From positions 1 to 22,757 of the forward strand of contig CAJKZL010000006.1 in NCBI GenBank assembly GCA_905204385.1: a DNA stretch of 22,757 nucleotides, in the 5' to 3' direction. Below are positions 16,981 through 22,757 of the stretch, piece by piece (the stretch's first letter is position 1; each line of letters starts with the position of its first letter). A model generated the notes under the pieces. The model made no database searches, was not told the DNA's origin, and worked only from the letters and a program-made list of their open reading frames with translations. Source of the stretch: an uncultured Odoribacter sp. GTDB taxonomy: Bacteria; Bacteroidota; Bacteroidia; Bacteroidales; Marinifilaceae. A program made the position numbers and the translations under genes.

Positions 16981-17973
16981 ATGAAAAAGCTAAGCTTTGT
17001 AAAGCTTTTTAAAATAAATGCAAATATGAATAATCCTAATCCTCATTTTCCTGTAGATATTTTATTAAATAATTCATTGCAATTATTTGAAAATTTATGT
17101 GACAGGTATCAACTACAATACAATTTTGAAAAAGGATTAAGCAAACGTTTAAAAATCATTTGTACAGATGATTATATCGATGATTCTGCTAAAATAGAAG
17201 AGCATTTTAATGAAGACGATAATAAATATTATCAAATCTCTGTTTGGGATAACTACTGTCAATTTCTATGGATAATATGTTATTCTTCTATGGTATTTAT
17301 GGATGAACTTATAATAAAACCGATTCTTCAACCAACAGTAAAACAGAATGAAGAGTTATTAGAAACAACTTTTGATATGTTTAAGGCAGGAATGAGTTTA
17401 TTTAATCGGGATTCTACACAGAGAGCTAACCGAAGCGTTTTTTTTGAATTCCCAAATCCGGTTAACAATAAAGGCGATGAAACTATAGAATCAGCCAATC
17501 GTTTGTTTGAAGGAGCCTTATGTTTTAATCTTTTTCATGAATATAGTCATATAGATTTGGGACATCCCGAAAAAGAATATTTGAAAGATGATGAGCTGGC
17601 TGCTGATTATAGTGGTTTTTATTCTATGTATGAAAATTTGTCTTTGGAAAAAAAGAAATATTTATCATTAAGTATCATAATAGCATTGGGTACGTTATTA
17701 TTTCGGGACAATACATTAAGTGGGGAAACTCATCCGGACCCTGATGATCGGTTGGGACGGCTATTAGACAAGATGGAGGATTTAGATAATCAAGGGAAAG
17801 AATATTGTTATTGTTTAGCCGTAACTCTATATAAAATGTGGGCATATCACTACGACTTAGAATCTATAATTCCAAAAATTGACAAGGCTAATTTTTATAA
17901 AGAATACTTTAGTTTAATTCAAGAAGCATTCAGTAATTATAAAATATTAGGCGTTCCTAATTCTAATAATTAG
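16981..17973 (+). CDS. HExxH zinc metallopeptidase-like protein, possibly Lit/U49- or M48-like
   Basis: The protein is 330 residues from 16981, or 315 if it starts at MNNPNPHFPVD (17026). No signal peptide, so cytoplasmic. The active-site region reads LFHEYSHIDLGH, followed 14 residues later by DDELAADYSG: an HExxH zinc motif with a downstream ExxAD that supplies the third ligand. A later THPDPDDRL resembles the His-Pro motif of gluzincins whose substrates are folded proteins. This layout recalls Lit-like (U49) phage-exclusion peptidases, but I cannot confirm the family. It is the only plus-strand gene between 15998 and 19624, is very AT-rich compared with its neighbours, and lies between two detached copies of the XRE 3' end. 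All of that points to recently acquired cargo; phage defence is a guess. Confidence 0.65.
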   Translation: MKKLSFVKLFKINANMNNPNPHFPVDILLNNSLQLFENLCDRYQLQYNFEKGLSKRLKIICTDDYIDDSAKIEEHFNEDDNKYYQISVWDNYCQFLWIICYSSMVFMDELIIKPILQPTVKQNEELLETTFDMFKAGMSLFNRDSTQRANRSVFFEFPNPVNNKGDETIESANRLFEGALCFNLFHEYSHIDLGHPEKEYLKDDELAADYSGFYSMYENLSLEKKKYLSLSIIIALGTLLFRDNTLSGETHPDPDDRLGRLLDKMEDLDNQGKEYCYCLAVTLYKMWAYHYDLESIIPKIDKANFYKEYFSLIQEAFSNYKILGVPNSNN

Positions 17974-18023
17974 AATCAATTACTCCAATGTGTAATTATC
18001 GGAAAACAAAATTAATAAGAAAA

Positions 18024-18104
18024 TTATTTCCCTTGCATCTTTGACTTTTCCAGCTCCTGACGACGCCGTTCGCGGATTTTGTGGTATTCCCCGATGCAGT
18101 TTTT
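18024..18104 (-). pseudogene. detached copy 2 of the XRE-gene 3' end
   Basis: 81 bp encoding, on the minus strand, NCIGEYHKIRERRRQELEKS then KMQGK and TAA. It has the same length and end points as copy 1 and begins 14 nt after the ORF6N gene stop. There is no start codon or upstream domain, so it is a remnant rather than a gene. Confidence 0.75.
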
Positions 18105-18118
18105 ACATCCCCGGGGAG

Positions 18119-18691
18119 TTAATCATCACCCTTTATGAATCCGATTTTCGGGCGTGGTTTCTTTTCCTGTTCTTTATGTTTTACCTGTAATTCGGCAAGT
18201 GTCTGATTGATCAATTCGAGCTGCATCCGGGTGTCTTCGTTGATGTCGTTTTGGTCAGTAAAGACTTCTTCCATATATTCCTTCAGTTCTTTTACTTCCT
18301 TTTGAAGCAAGGAAATTTTATCAACCGGGGGATTGGCTATCAGTTGGCGGACAGCTATAAAAGCGCGCATGATACCGATATTTATTTCTATTGCCACTTC
18401 GCTGTTAAGGACAGATGAAAGCATGGCCACGCCTTGTTCGGTGAAAGCGAATGGCATATAGCGTGTTCCACCCCTTTGATTTGAGGTAACAATTTGTGAC
18501 CTCAAAAGTCCAAATTCCTCTTTCGTTAGTTCAAACATAAAATCCGGGGGAAAACGCTTCAGATTACGTTTAACGGCTTGTTTCAACGCTTTTGTTGTTG
18601 TACCATACATTTCTGCCAAGTGGAAATCGAGCATTACTCTTTGCCCGCGGATTTCAAAGATTTTGCTATGGATGATTTGCAATTGGGCCAT
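18119..18691 (-). CDS. ORF6N domain-containing protein
   Basis: The 190-residue protein has an N-terminal ORF6N (KilA-N-type) DNA-binding domain: [42 protein letters not shown], then [20 protein letters not shown]. The C-terminal third is a coiled coil ([17 protein letters not shown]) ending in the usual basic PRPKIGF tail. Such proteins are common in phages and mobile islands of Bacteroidota; the role is presumably DNA binding or regulation, but no molecular function is established. It starts 21 nt after the XRE gene and so shares its transcript. Complete and undamaged. Confidence 0.9.
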   Translation of the reverse strand: MAQLQIIHSKIFEIRGQRVMLDFHLAEMYGTTTKALKQAVKRNLKRFPPDFMFELTKEEFGLLRSQIVTSNQRGGTRYMPFAFTEQGVAMLSSVLNSEVAIEINIGIMRAFIAVRQLIANPPVDKISLLQKEVKELKEYMEEVFTDQNDINEDTRMQLELINQTLAELQVKHKEQEKKPRPKIGFIKGDD

Positions 18692-18712
18692 GTCTTTCCT
18701 AGTAATGGTTAT

Positions 18713-19036
18713 TTATTCCGTTTTCCCTCGTTTCTTTGACTTTTCCAGCTCCTGACGCAGCCGTTCGCGGATTTCGTGGTATTCTTCGATGCAGTTTTCC
18801 TCAACGTATTTCGGGGGATAGAAGTCGGAAATGCTGCAATCTAAGATTTTTGCAAGTTCATTAAGGTGGTTGGAATTGTATTTATAGCCAAGGGTATAGG
18901 TTTCTGTATAATTAACAAAATTTCGGACTAATCCCATTTCTAAAGACAGTTTATTAGGACTAATTTTCAATTCCTCTCTCCTTTTTCTCACTGCTTCAAT
19001 AATATACGATTCAATTGTGGTATGTGTCTTATTCAT
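18713..19036 (-). CDS. XRE-like helix-turn-helix regulator
   Basis: 107 residues. MNKTHTTIESYIIEAVRKRREELKIS leads into a helix-turn-helix of the XRE/Cro type (LSLEMGLVRNFVNYTE, then NHLNELAKILDCSISDFYPP). The C-terminal 27 codons (YHEIRERLRQELEKSKKRG) form a charged helix and are present as two further copies at 18024 and 16855. It is first in a two-gene operon with the ORF6N gene and probably autoregulates. The AT-rich 280 bp upstream should hold the promoter, but I find no good -7 box there. Confidence 0.8.
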   Translation of the reverse strand: MNKTHTTIESYIIEAVRKRREELKISPNKLSLEMGLVRNFVNYTETYTLGYKYNSNHLNELAKILDCSISDFYPPKYVEENCIEEYHEIRERLRQELEKSKKRGKTE

Positions 19037-19315
19037 ATTTCGCTTAATTAATGTGTAAAGAAAAGATTTTTGTTAAAATATTTTGACATGATATATTAGG
19101 TCATTATCTTTGTCAAAGATTGATAAAACATTTGTAGTATAATTAATTTTATGCAGTCATGAAAATTTTTAATATCTTCGCGAAGAAAGAAAAAGATGTT
19201 CCTTAAGGTGGGAACACGAAAAGGTATATAAGTGAAAACTTTTTGTTTTAACGTCTCGTATCGAAAAATCGCCAAAATTTTCCACTGAGACATAGACAAA
19301 ATAGTTTCATGCTGT
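19037..19315. other. AT-rich gene-free region upstream of the XRE gene
   Basis: No credible gene. On the plus strand at 19159 a 15-codon start (MKIFNIFAKKEKDVP, then TAA) looks like a truncated gene beginning. A 12-bp palindrome tcttcgcgaaga lies at 19175-19186. The promoters of the divergent XRE and 19625 operons should lie in or near here. Confidence 0.4.
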
Positions 19316-19500
19316 TTAGGCGTGGACTATGGAGGCTATTAGTAAGTGGTAGGCGTTTGGCGATGCCCTCGGTACTACGAAATGGTTGAAGTATTTCACG
19401 CCTTTGTTCTTTAGGCGTGGACTATGGATACTATTAGTAGGTGGTAGGCGTTTGGCGATGCCCTCGGGGTTACGAAATAGTTGAAGTATTTCACGCCTTT
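19316..19500 (+). repeat. two tandem 90-bp structured repeats upstream of the paralogous operon
   Basis: Unit A (19316-19405) and unit B (19411-19500) differ at only about eight positions and are separated by gttct, a 95-bp period. Each unit begins ttaggcgtg and ends cacgccttt, so its ends form a perfect 7-bp stem (aggcgtg/cacgcct); an inner ggcgatgcc can form a small hairpin. The end of A can also pair with the start of B (19397-19403 with 19413-19419) across a 9-nt loop. No ORF spans it. The structure and place before the 19625 gene suggest a leader or small RNA. The strand is assumed from the downstream genes. Confidence 0.7.
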
Positions 19501-19534
19501 TCGTGTTTATAGTCGTAATTGCTTTTCACTCCCA

Positions 19535-19578
19535 TTTACGCTACCGTAAATATTGTTTGTCCATCCTGTTCGGACAAA
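19535..19578 (+). promoter_or_regulatory. two small hairpins in the leader of the paralogous operon
   Basis: tttacg-ctac-cgtaaa (19535-19550) and tttgtcc-atcctgttc-ggacaaa (19556-19578) are perfect stems. The second ends 46 nt before the ATG at 19625. They could be operators or parts of a structured 5' leader. Confidence 0.45.
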
Positions 19579-19624
19579 ATTTCTCAAATGAATCAGAGTA
19601 AATAACCCATTTATTGACAAAAAC

Positions 19625-20119
19625 ATGAACCAAGAACAAACCGATGTATCCGTTAATGCCATAACGGATAACCAACAAATAGCAGAACATCCCCTATGCA
19701 ATGAAACCGAAGAAGCCATAAAATATTATCTACGCCAGTCGCATCTGATGTACCCGGCAATGAGTACGGATAAATCAGACGAAGCACGTTTAATCATTCT
19801 TAAACGGCAAGCGGCGCGTTTGGTTGAAATGCTGACGCTGTTTGAGCGTCCGTGGACGGAAGAAATACCTGTTTTGCAAAAAGCCTGTCTTTCGTACCTC
19901 GCAACGGAAAGCCTTTCGCGCAAAGAACGGCAGCAGGTTGTCGAAGCATGGGCAAGCTGGTCGGATTTCCAGTTCCGGCTTATCCGTTACCGCGACCTGC
20001 TTTCCCGTTTCCTACAATACAACCGGCGTATTTTTCAGGAACTCGAACGACTGATATCCCCGGCTGACGCCGGAACATCCCCCGAACAGCAGGAAACCAC
20101 AGAGGAAGGAGGCGAATAA
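19625..20119 (+). CDS. unrecognised helical protein A of a paralogous pair
   Basis: The 164-residue protein is soluble, mainly helical and acidic at its C-terminus (PEQQETTEEGGE). I do not recognise a family. Residues 66-142 (RLVEMLTLFERPWTEE ... VLQKACLSYLA ... IFQELERL) align without large gaps to residues 62-140 of the next protein (RLHRLFTIFAHPWLAE ... IQKACAWYVA ... AKELKHL), so both share one domain with PW, E and QKAC as fixed points. Its stop overlaps the next ATG (TAATG, 20117-20121), so translation is coupled. GC content and codon use resemble the core genome more than the AT-rich gene at 16981. No signal peptide or membrane segment. Confidence 0.7.
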   Translation: MNQEQTDVSVNAITDNQQIAEHPLCNETEEAIKYYLRQSHLMYPAMSTDKSDEARLIILKRQAARLVEMLTLFERPWTEEIPVLQKACLSYLATESLSRKERQQVVEAWASWSDFQFRLIRYRDLLSRFLQYNRRIFQELERLISPADAGTSPEQQETTEEGGE

Positions 20120-21201
20120 TGGAAAATACAGAAATATATACCAATTCTACGGATTACAAAGCAGAAGAACCGGAAAAGGAGAAACACCGCTTAACCCCTT
20201 CGGAATCCGTCTTTTTCGATGAGCTGGCAAAGAACCTGAAAAAATACGCTGCCGACATGACAGCCCCCCGTCCGCTGGAAACGCTGTGTGAAAACTTCCG
20301 CCGTCTGCACCGTCTTTTTACCATTTTCGCGCATCCGTGGCTTGCCGAAAGCGGAACCATACAGAAAGCCTGTGCATGGTATGTTGCCTGTGCCCAGCCT
20401 ACAGAAGAGGAAGCCCGACGCCTGACCGAGGCGCTAAACGGTTTTACCGTGTCGGCTTGCTATCTCGCTGAATGGAGTGAACTTATCATACAAATGAAGA
20501 AGTTTTTCCGGACAGAGGCAAAAGAATTGAAACACTTGTTTGATTACCAGAAAAAAATGGAACACAAGCACAGGGAACATCGTGAACGTCTGGCTGCAGA
20601 GGGACCTGCCTATTGCCTGACTATCGGCGGGGAGGAAATTTACGGGGTGCTTTATCCCCAGATAGAGGAACTCTACCGGGTGATGGGCCGCTTTATCGAA
20701 AGGGAAAAAGCACCTTTCCAATGTAAGATCAAAGGCTATGAGGAATATGGCGTCAGCATCAGCAAAGACATAAGCTTATGGGCAGACCGGGACGAATTTT
20801 ACATCGATTACAGCCTCGGCACTTTTGAATACGATCTGGCCTGTATGCCTGCCGCAACGATGCAAAGGGTAGCCGACATCATATCGGATTTCCTGAAAGT
20901 GTTCGGAGAAAACGGCGACAGGAAAGTGCGCTGGGATATTACGGACTATCCCGTGGAATCGCAACCCGATATCGCGTTTGAAATCAAAGAAGACAGCAGG
21001 CTGCCTACTTTCCGGACTGTTCCGTGGGTCAATAAAAGCATATGCAGGGATGAAGGCGAAGAAACGGAAATAACGTATTTTGTCGACATCAACGAAACAC
21101 ATTCACCTGAATTGTCGTTCGGCGAATTTGTGGCTGTTTACCGGAAATTGGGGGATTTCCTGCAAAATCAGCCGAAAAGCGTTGACCTTGCCGGAGAATA
21201 G
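20119..21201 (+). CDS. unrecognised two-domain protein B of a paralogous pair
   Basis: 360 residues. The N-terminal part (62-140) repeats the domain of the preceding protein. A charged helical linker follows (KKMEHKHREHRERLAAEG, about 145-162). The C-terminal part (about 165-350) looks alpha/beta: YCLTIGGEEIYGVLYPQIEEL, EYGVSISKDISLWADRDEF, YIDYSLGTFEYDLACMP, then ELSFGEFVAVYRKLGDFLQ. There are no cysteine clusters, HExxH, Walker or nuclease motifs that I can see. Coupled to the upstream gene by a 1-nt overlap and followed 14 nt later by a strong terminator, so the operon is exactly two genes. Function unknown; a complex of the two proteins through the shared domain is likely. Confidence 0.75.
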   Translation: MENTEIYTNSTDYKAEEPEKEKHRLTPSESVFFDELAKNLKKYAADMTAPRPLETLCENFRRLHRLFTIFAHPWLAESGTIQKACAWYVACAQPTEEEARRLTEALNGFTVSACYLAEWSELIIQMKKFFRTEAKELKHLFDYQKKMEHKHREHRERLAAEGPAYCLTIGGEEIYGVLYPQIEELYRVMGRFIEREKAPFQCKIKGYEEYGVSISKDISLWADRDEFYIDYSLGTFEYDLACMPAATMQRVADIISDFLKVFGENGDRKVRWDITDYPVESQPDIAFEIKEDSRLPTFRTVPWVNKSICRDEGEETEITYFVDINETHSPELSFGEFVAVYRKLGDFLQNQPKSVDLAGE

Positions 21202-21214
21202 GTGAAATTGCTGG

Positions 21215-21254
21215 AAAAGCCGGAATAACCCTGACGGGTTCTTTCTGGCTTTTT
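21215..21254 (+). terminator. rho-independent terminator of the paralogous operon
   Basis: Outer arms aaaagcc / ggctttt and inner arms aaccc / gggtt around the loop tgac, with a small internal bulge and a T-run to 21254. Flanks allow it to work on both strands. It starts 14 nt after the stop codon at 21201. Confidence 0.75.
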
Positions 21255-21444
21255 CAATGATTTCGTGAGTGTCCTTAATGTTTTCTGGCCTGTCAGAAGG
21301 CTCCGAACACCAGGGACAAGCCCGACGCCGAAGCGTTTCATAAGCATATTTCTCCATATCCTGCGATTTAGGTGATTGGATTTCCATTGGCTTACCCCCT
21401 GGTGATGCGGAACATCATCGTTTTTCTTCGAGGCATTCTTTTTC

Positions 21445-21990
21445 TTACAAAAATCTAAGCAGGAGGAGCAAAATAGTATATTTCCCGAGTTTTTCCTGGA
21501 GGATTTTCCGGGCTATCTTGCGTTGTCTTTTCACAGTTTCTACCGCCAGGCCCAATTCTTCGGCAATCTCCGACGATTTTTTTCCTTCCTGTACCAAATC
21601 GTATATCCTACGACACTGCGGCGGCAAGCAATCAAGGGCCGCCGTCAATTGACGGTAAACCTCTTCCCGGATAATTCCATTGAGCAAAGAATCTTCCGTT
21701 GCACGATCCTCTAGCATCCGCAGCTCGCAAGTCTGTCTGAGACGGCTGTTTCGCAACTGATTGCGGCAACGGTTTAACACCGAACGGTAGAGATAGGTTT
21801 TCAAAGCAAGCAAGTTTTCAAACTCCAGCTCTTTACTCCAAATATACACAAAAACTTCCTGCACCACATCCTCAGCAACACCCCTATCCGAAGTATGCGC
21901 AACGGCAAATTGTACCAAAGGCTTGTAAAAATTTTCAAACAAAACCTTATAGTTTTCTTCCTTGTATAGATCGCCAAGCTCGCACATCAC
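21445..21990 (-). CDS. ECF RNA polymerase sigma factor (sigma-70 family)
   Basis: The 181-residue protein has region 2 (LFENFYKPLVQFAVAHTSDRGVAEDVVQEVFVYIW, about 18-52) and region 4 (LPPQCRRIYDLVQEGKKSSEIAEELGLAVETVKRQ, about 122-156), the standard Bacteroidales RpoE-like form. In this group the next gene is nearly always a fecR anti-sigma gene followed by susC and susD. Here the matching fecR-susC-susD set begins 6 kb away at 15394 in the same orientation, with unrelated genes between. It should activate that locus when the SusC/FecR signal releases it. A Bacteroides-type promoter lies just upstream. The ORF is intact. Confidence 0.9.
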   Translation of the reverse strand: MMCELGDLYKEENYKVLFENFYKPLVQFAVAHTSDRGVAEDVVQEVFVYIWSKELEFENLLALKTYLYRSVLNRCRNQLRNSRLRQTCELRMLEDRATEDSLLNGIIREEVYRQLTAALDCLPPQCRRIYDLVQEGKKSSEIAEELGLAVETVKRQRKIARKILQEKLGKYTILLLLLRFL

Positions 21991-22003
21991 CGGAATTTTA
22001 GGC

Positions 22004-22033
22004 CAAAGATAGCGATCTTTTTGCAGATTCCAA
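22004..22033 (-). promoter_or_regulatory. Bacteroides-type promoter of the ECF sigma gene
   Basis: Minus strand TTG (22033-22031), 19-nt spacer, TATCTTTG (22011-22004), an exact TAnnTTTG. The predicted start lies near 21998, giving a leader of only about 8 nt to the ATG at 21990. Confidence 0.5.
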
Positions 22034-22328
22034 TAACCCGCCCGAATCGTAGGCGCAGGTGGAAAACCGGTGGCAACCGACTAAATAATGCCTGAATAAA
22101 GATTGATTAAAGATAAGATAAAGATAATGTATCCTTAAATGAATTTATATTTAATCTATATTAATCTTCTATTTAAATACTCTTTTAGTAAATCTTATTT
22201 ATGCCTTGCCGGAGGAATGCTGCAGGCGTTTGCAAGGGGCAAGAAGCAGGACGACCGACGGGGCATACAGGCTTTTCTCCCGGAGACTGAAAGGTTGCAC
22301 TCCTTCCAGTCTCCGGGAAACCCTATCC
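22034..22328. other. gene-free region between GH3 and sigma genes
   Basis: The part from 22081 to 22200 is strongly AT-rich with repeated aaagat units. A 12-bp perfect inverted repeat, tcccggagactg (22278-22289) and cagtctccggga (22307-22318), lies 11 nt beyond the GH3 stop and is probably its terminator, although no T-run follows on that strand. No gene seen. Confidence 0.5.
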
Positions 22329-22757
22329 TTATTCCCGGTAAGAAAAATTTCCTTCATTCCGGTTATCTTCGGCATTATCGGCAATCCACACTTTGAATTC
22401 GCCGGGTTCTGCTACAAGCTTCATGTCCCGGTTGTACATGGCAATGGTTTCTTCCGTAATTACAAACCGTACCGTTTTGGTTTCTCCCTTGGGAATAAAT
22501 ATTTTTTCATATCCTCTCAGTTCCTTCACGGGGCGGGTGACACTGCCTGCAATATCCCGAATATAAAGCTGAACAACGGTTTCTCCATCGCGGTTGCCTG
22601 TGTTGGCCACTTCTGCGCTGACCTCTATCCGTCCGTCCGGTTTCAGTACATTGGTATTCATCTGCATATTCCTGATTTCAAAAGTGGTATAACTCAGCCC
22701 ATAACCGAAAGGATAAAGGGGAGTGTTGGGCGGATCGATATAAAACGAACGATAGTC
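22329..22757 (-). CDS. GH3 beta-glucosidase-type protein, C-terminal fragment (runs off the window)
   Basis: The frame is open to the right edge and reads YIDPPNTPLYPFGYGLSYTTFEI, the GH3 hallmark at the border of the second catalytic domain and the Fn3-like domain. The Fn3-like domain follows (VSAEVANTGNRDGETVVQLY, RPVKELRGYEKIFIPKGET) and ends FKVWIADNAEDNRNEGNFSY. GH3 enzymes release terminal beta-linked glucose or related sugars. Only the last 142 residues are visible, so specificity cannot be judged. Same orientation as the sigma/SusCD locus, so it may belong to the same or a neighbouring utilisation locus. Confidence 0.9.
   Translation of the reverse strand, partial: DYRSFYIDPPNTPLYPFGYGLSYTTFEIRNMQMNTNVLKPDGRIEVSAEVANTGNRDGETVVQLYIRDIAGSVTRPVKELRGYEKIFIPKGETKTVRFVITEETIAMYNRDMKLVAEPGEFKVWIADNAEDNRNEGNFSYRE

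Noticed and set aside
19096..19299. 67-codon minus-strand frame
   Set aside because: AT-rich composition only, no conserved pattern, no ribosome site or promoter seen.
19316..19500. CRISPR array or diversity-generating template/variable repeat pair
   Set aside because: Only two units of 90 bp with a 5-bp spacer, no cas or reverse transcriptase gene nearby, and the differences are not adenine-specific.
21255..21387. Minus-strand frame starting MEIQSPKSQD with a CPWC motif
   Set aside because: It runs on through the terminator and antisense to the end of the 20119 gene. The first 40 residues could be a gene scrap, but nothing supports a real gene.

Overview
The window looks like a chromosomal segment of a Bacteroidota bacterium, most likely order Bacteroidales. 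It carries a SusC/SusD outer-membrane nutrient-uptake pair, an ECF sigma / FecR anti-sigma pair, a GH92 alpha-mannosidase, a lipoprotein of the Bacteroidales metzincin family, and promoters close to the Bacteroides type (-33 TTG, about 20 nt, -7 TAnnTTTG). I cannot fix the genus.

Layout. 1-841 (+): the 3' end of an alpha-2-macroglobulin-family gene with a frameshift. 860-948: a shared terminator whose loop holds a 48-bp element resembling an IS3-family end. 983-1855 (-): an Rpn-family PD-(D/E)XK nuclease. 2077-15394 (-): one long co-directional polysaccharide-utilisation-type locus, in transcription order fecR-like, susC-like, susD-like, metzincin-like lipoprotein, GH92, thioredoxin-fold protein, small lipoprotein, secreted endonuclease/exonuclease/phosphatase-fold protein. 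15444-21440: an accessory island with a PIN-toxin/antitoxin pair, an AT-rich HExxH metallopeptidase gene, an ORF6N-domain gene, an XRE-type regulator, a 2 x 90-bp tandem structured repeat and an unrecognised two-gene paralogous operon. 21445-21990 (-): the ECF sigma factor that would normally sit directly before fecR. 22329-22757 (-): the C-terminus of a GH3 beta-glucosidase.

How the parts fit. The ECF sigma, FecR, SusC, SusD, GH92 and GH3 genes read as a glycan-scavenging system probably aimed at mannose-containing glycans. It looks damaged. susC has an in-frame TAG in the plug domain, fecR has an out-of-frame loss just after LPDGTK, GH92 has a dinucleotide slip that removes its C-terminal domains, and about 6 kb of foreign-looking genes separate the sigma from its anti-sigma. 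The metzincin-like lipoprotein has lost all three zinc-ligand histidines. Sequencing or assembly error could explain some indels but not the whole pattern.

Best candidates for something undescribed: (i) the operon at 19625-21201, two paralogous unknown proteins with overlapping stop/start, preceded by two 90-bp repeats that can fold in alternative ways; (ii) the 3' end of the XRE gene present three times, with the extra copies flanking the metallopeptidase gene, suggesting a small cargo-exchange site; (iii) the zinc-less metzincin in the SusCD operon.
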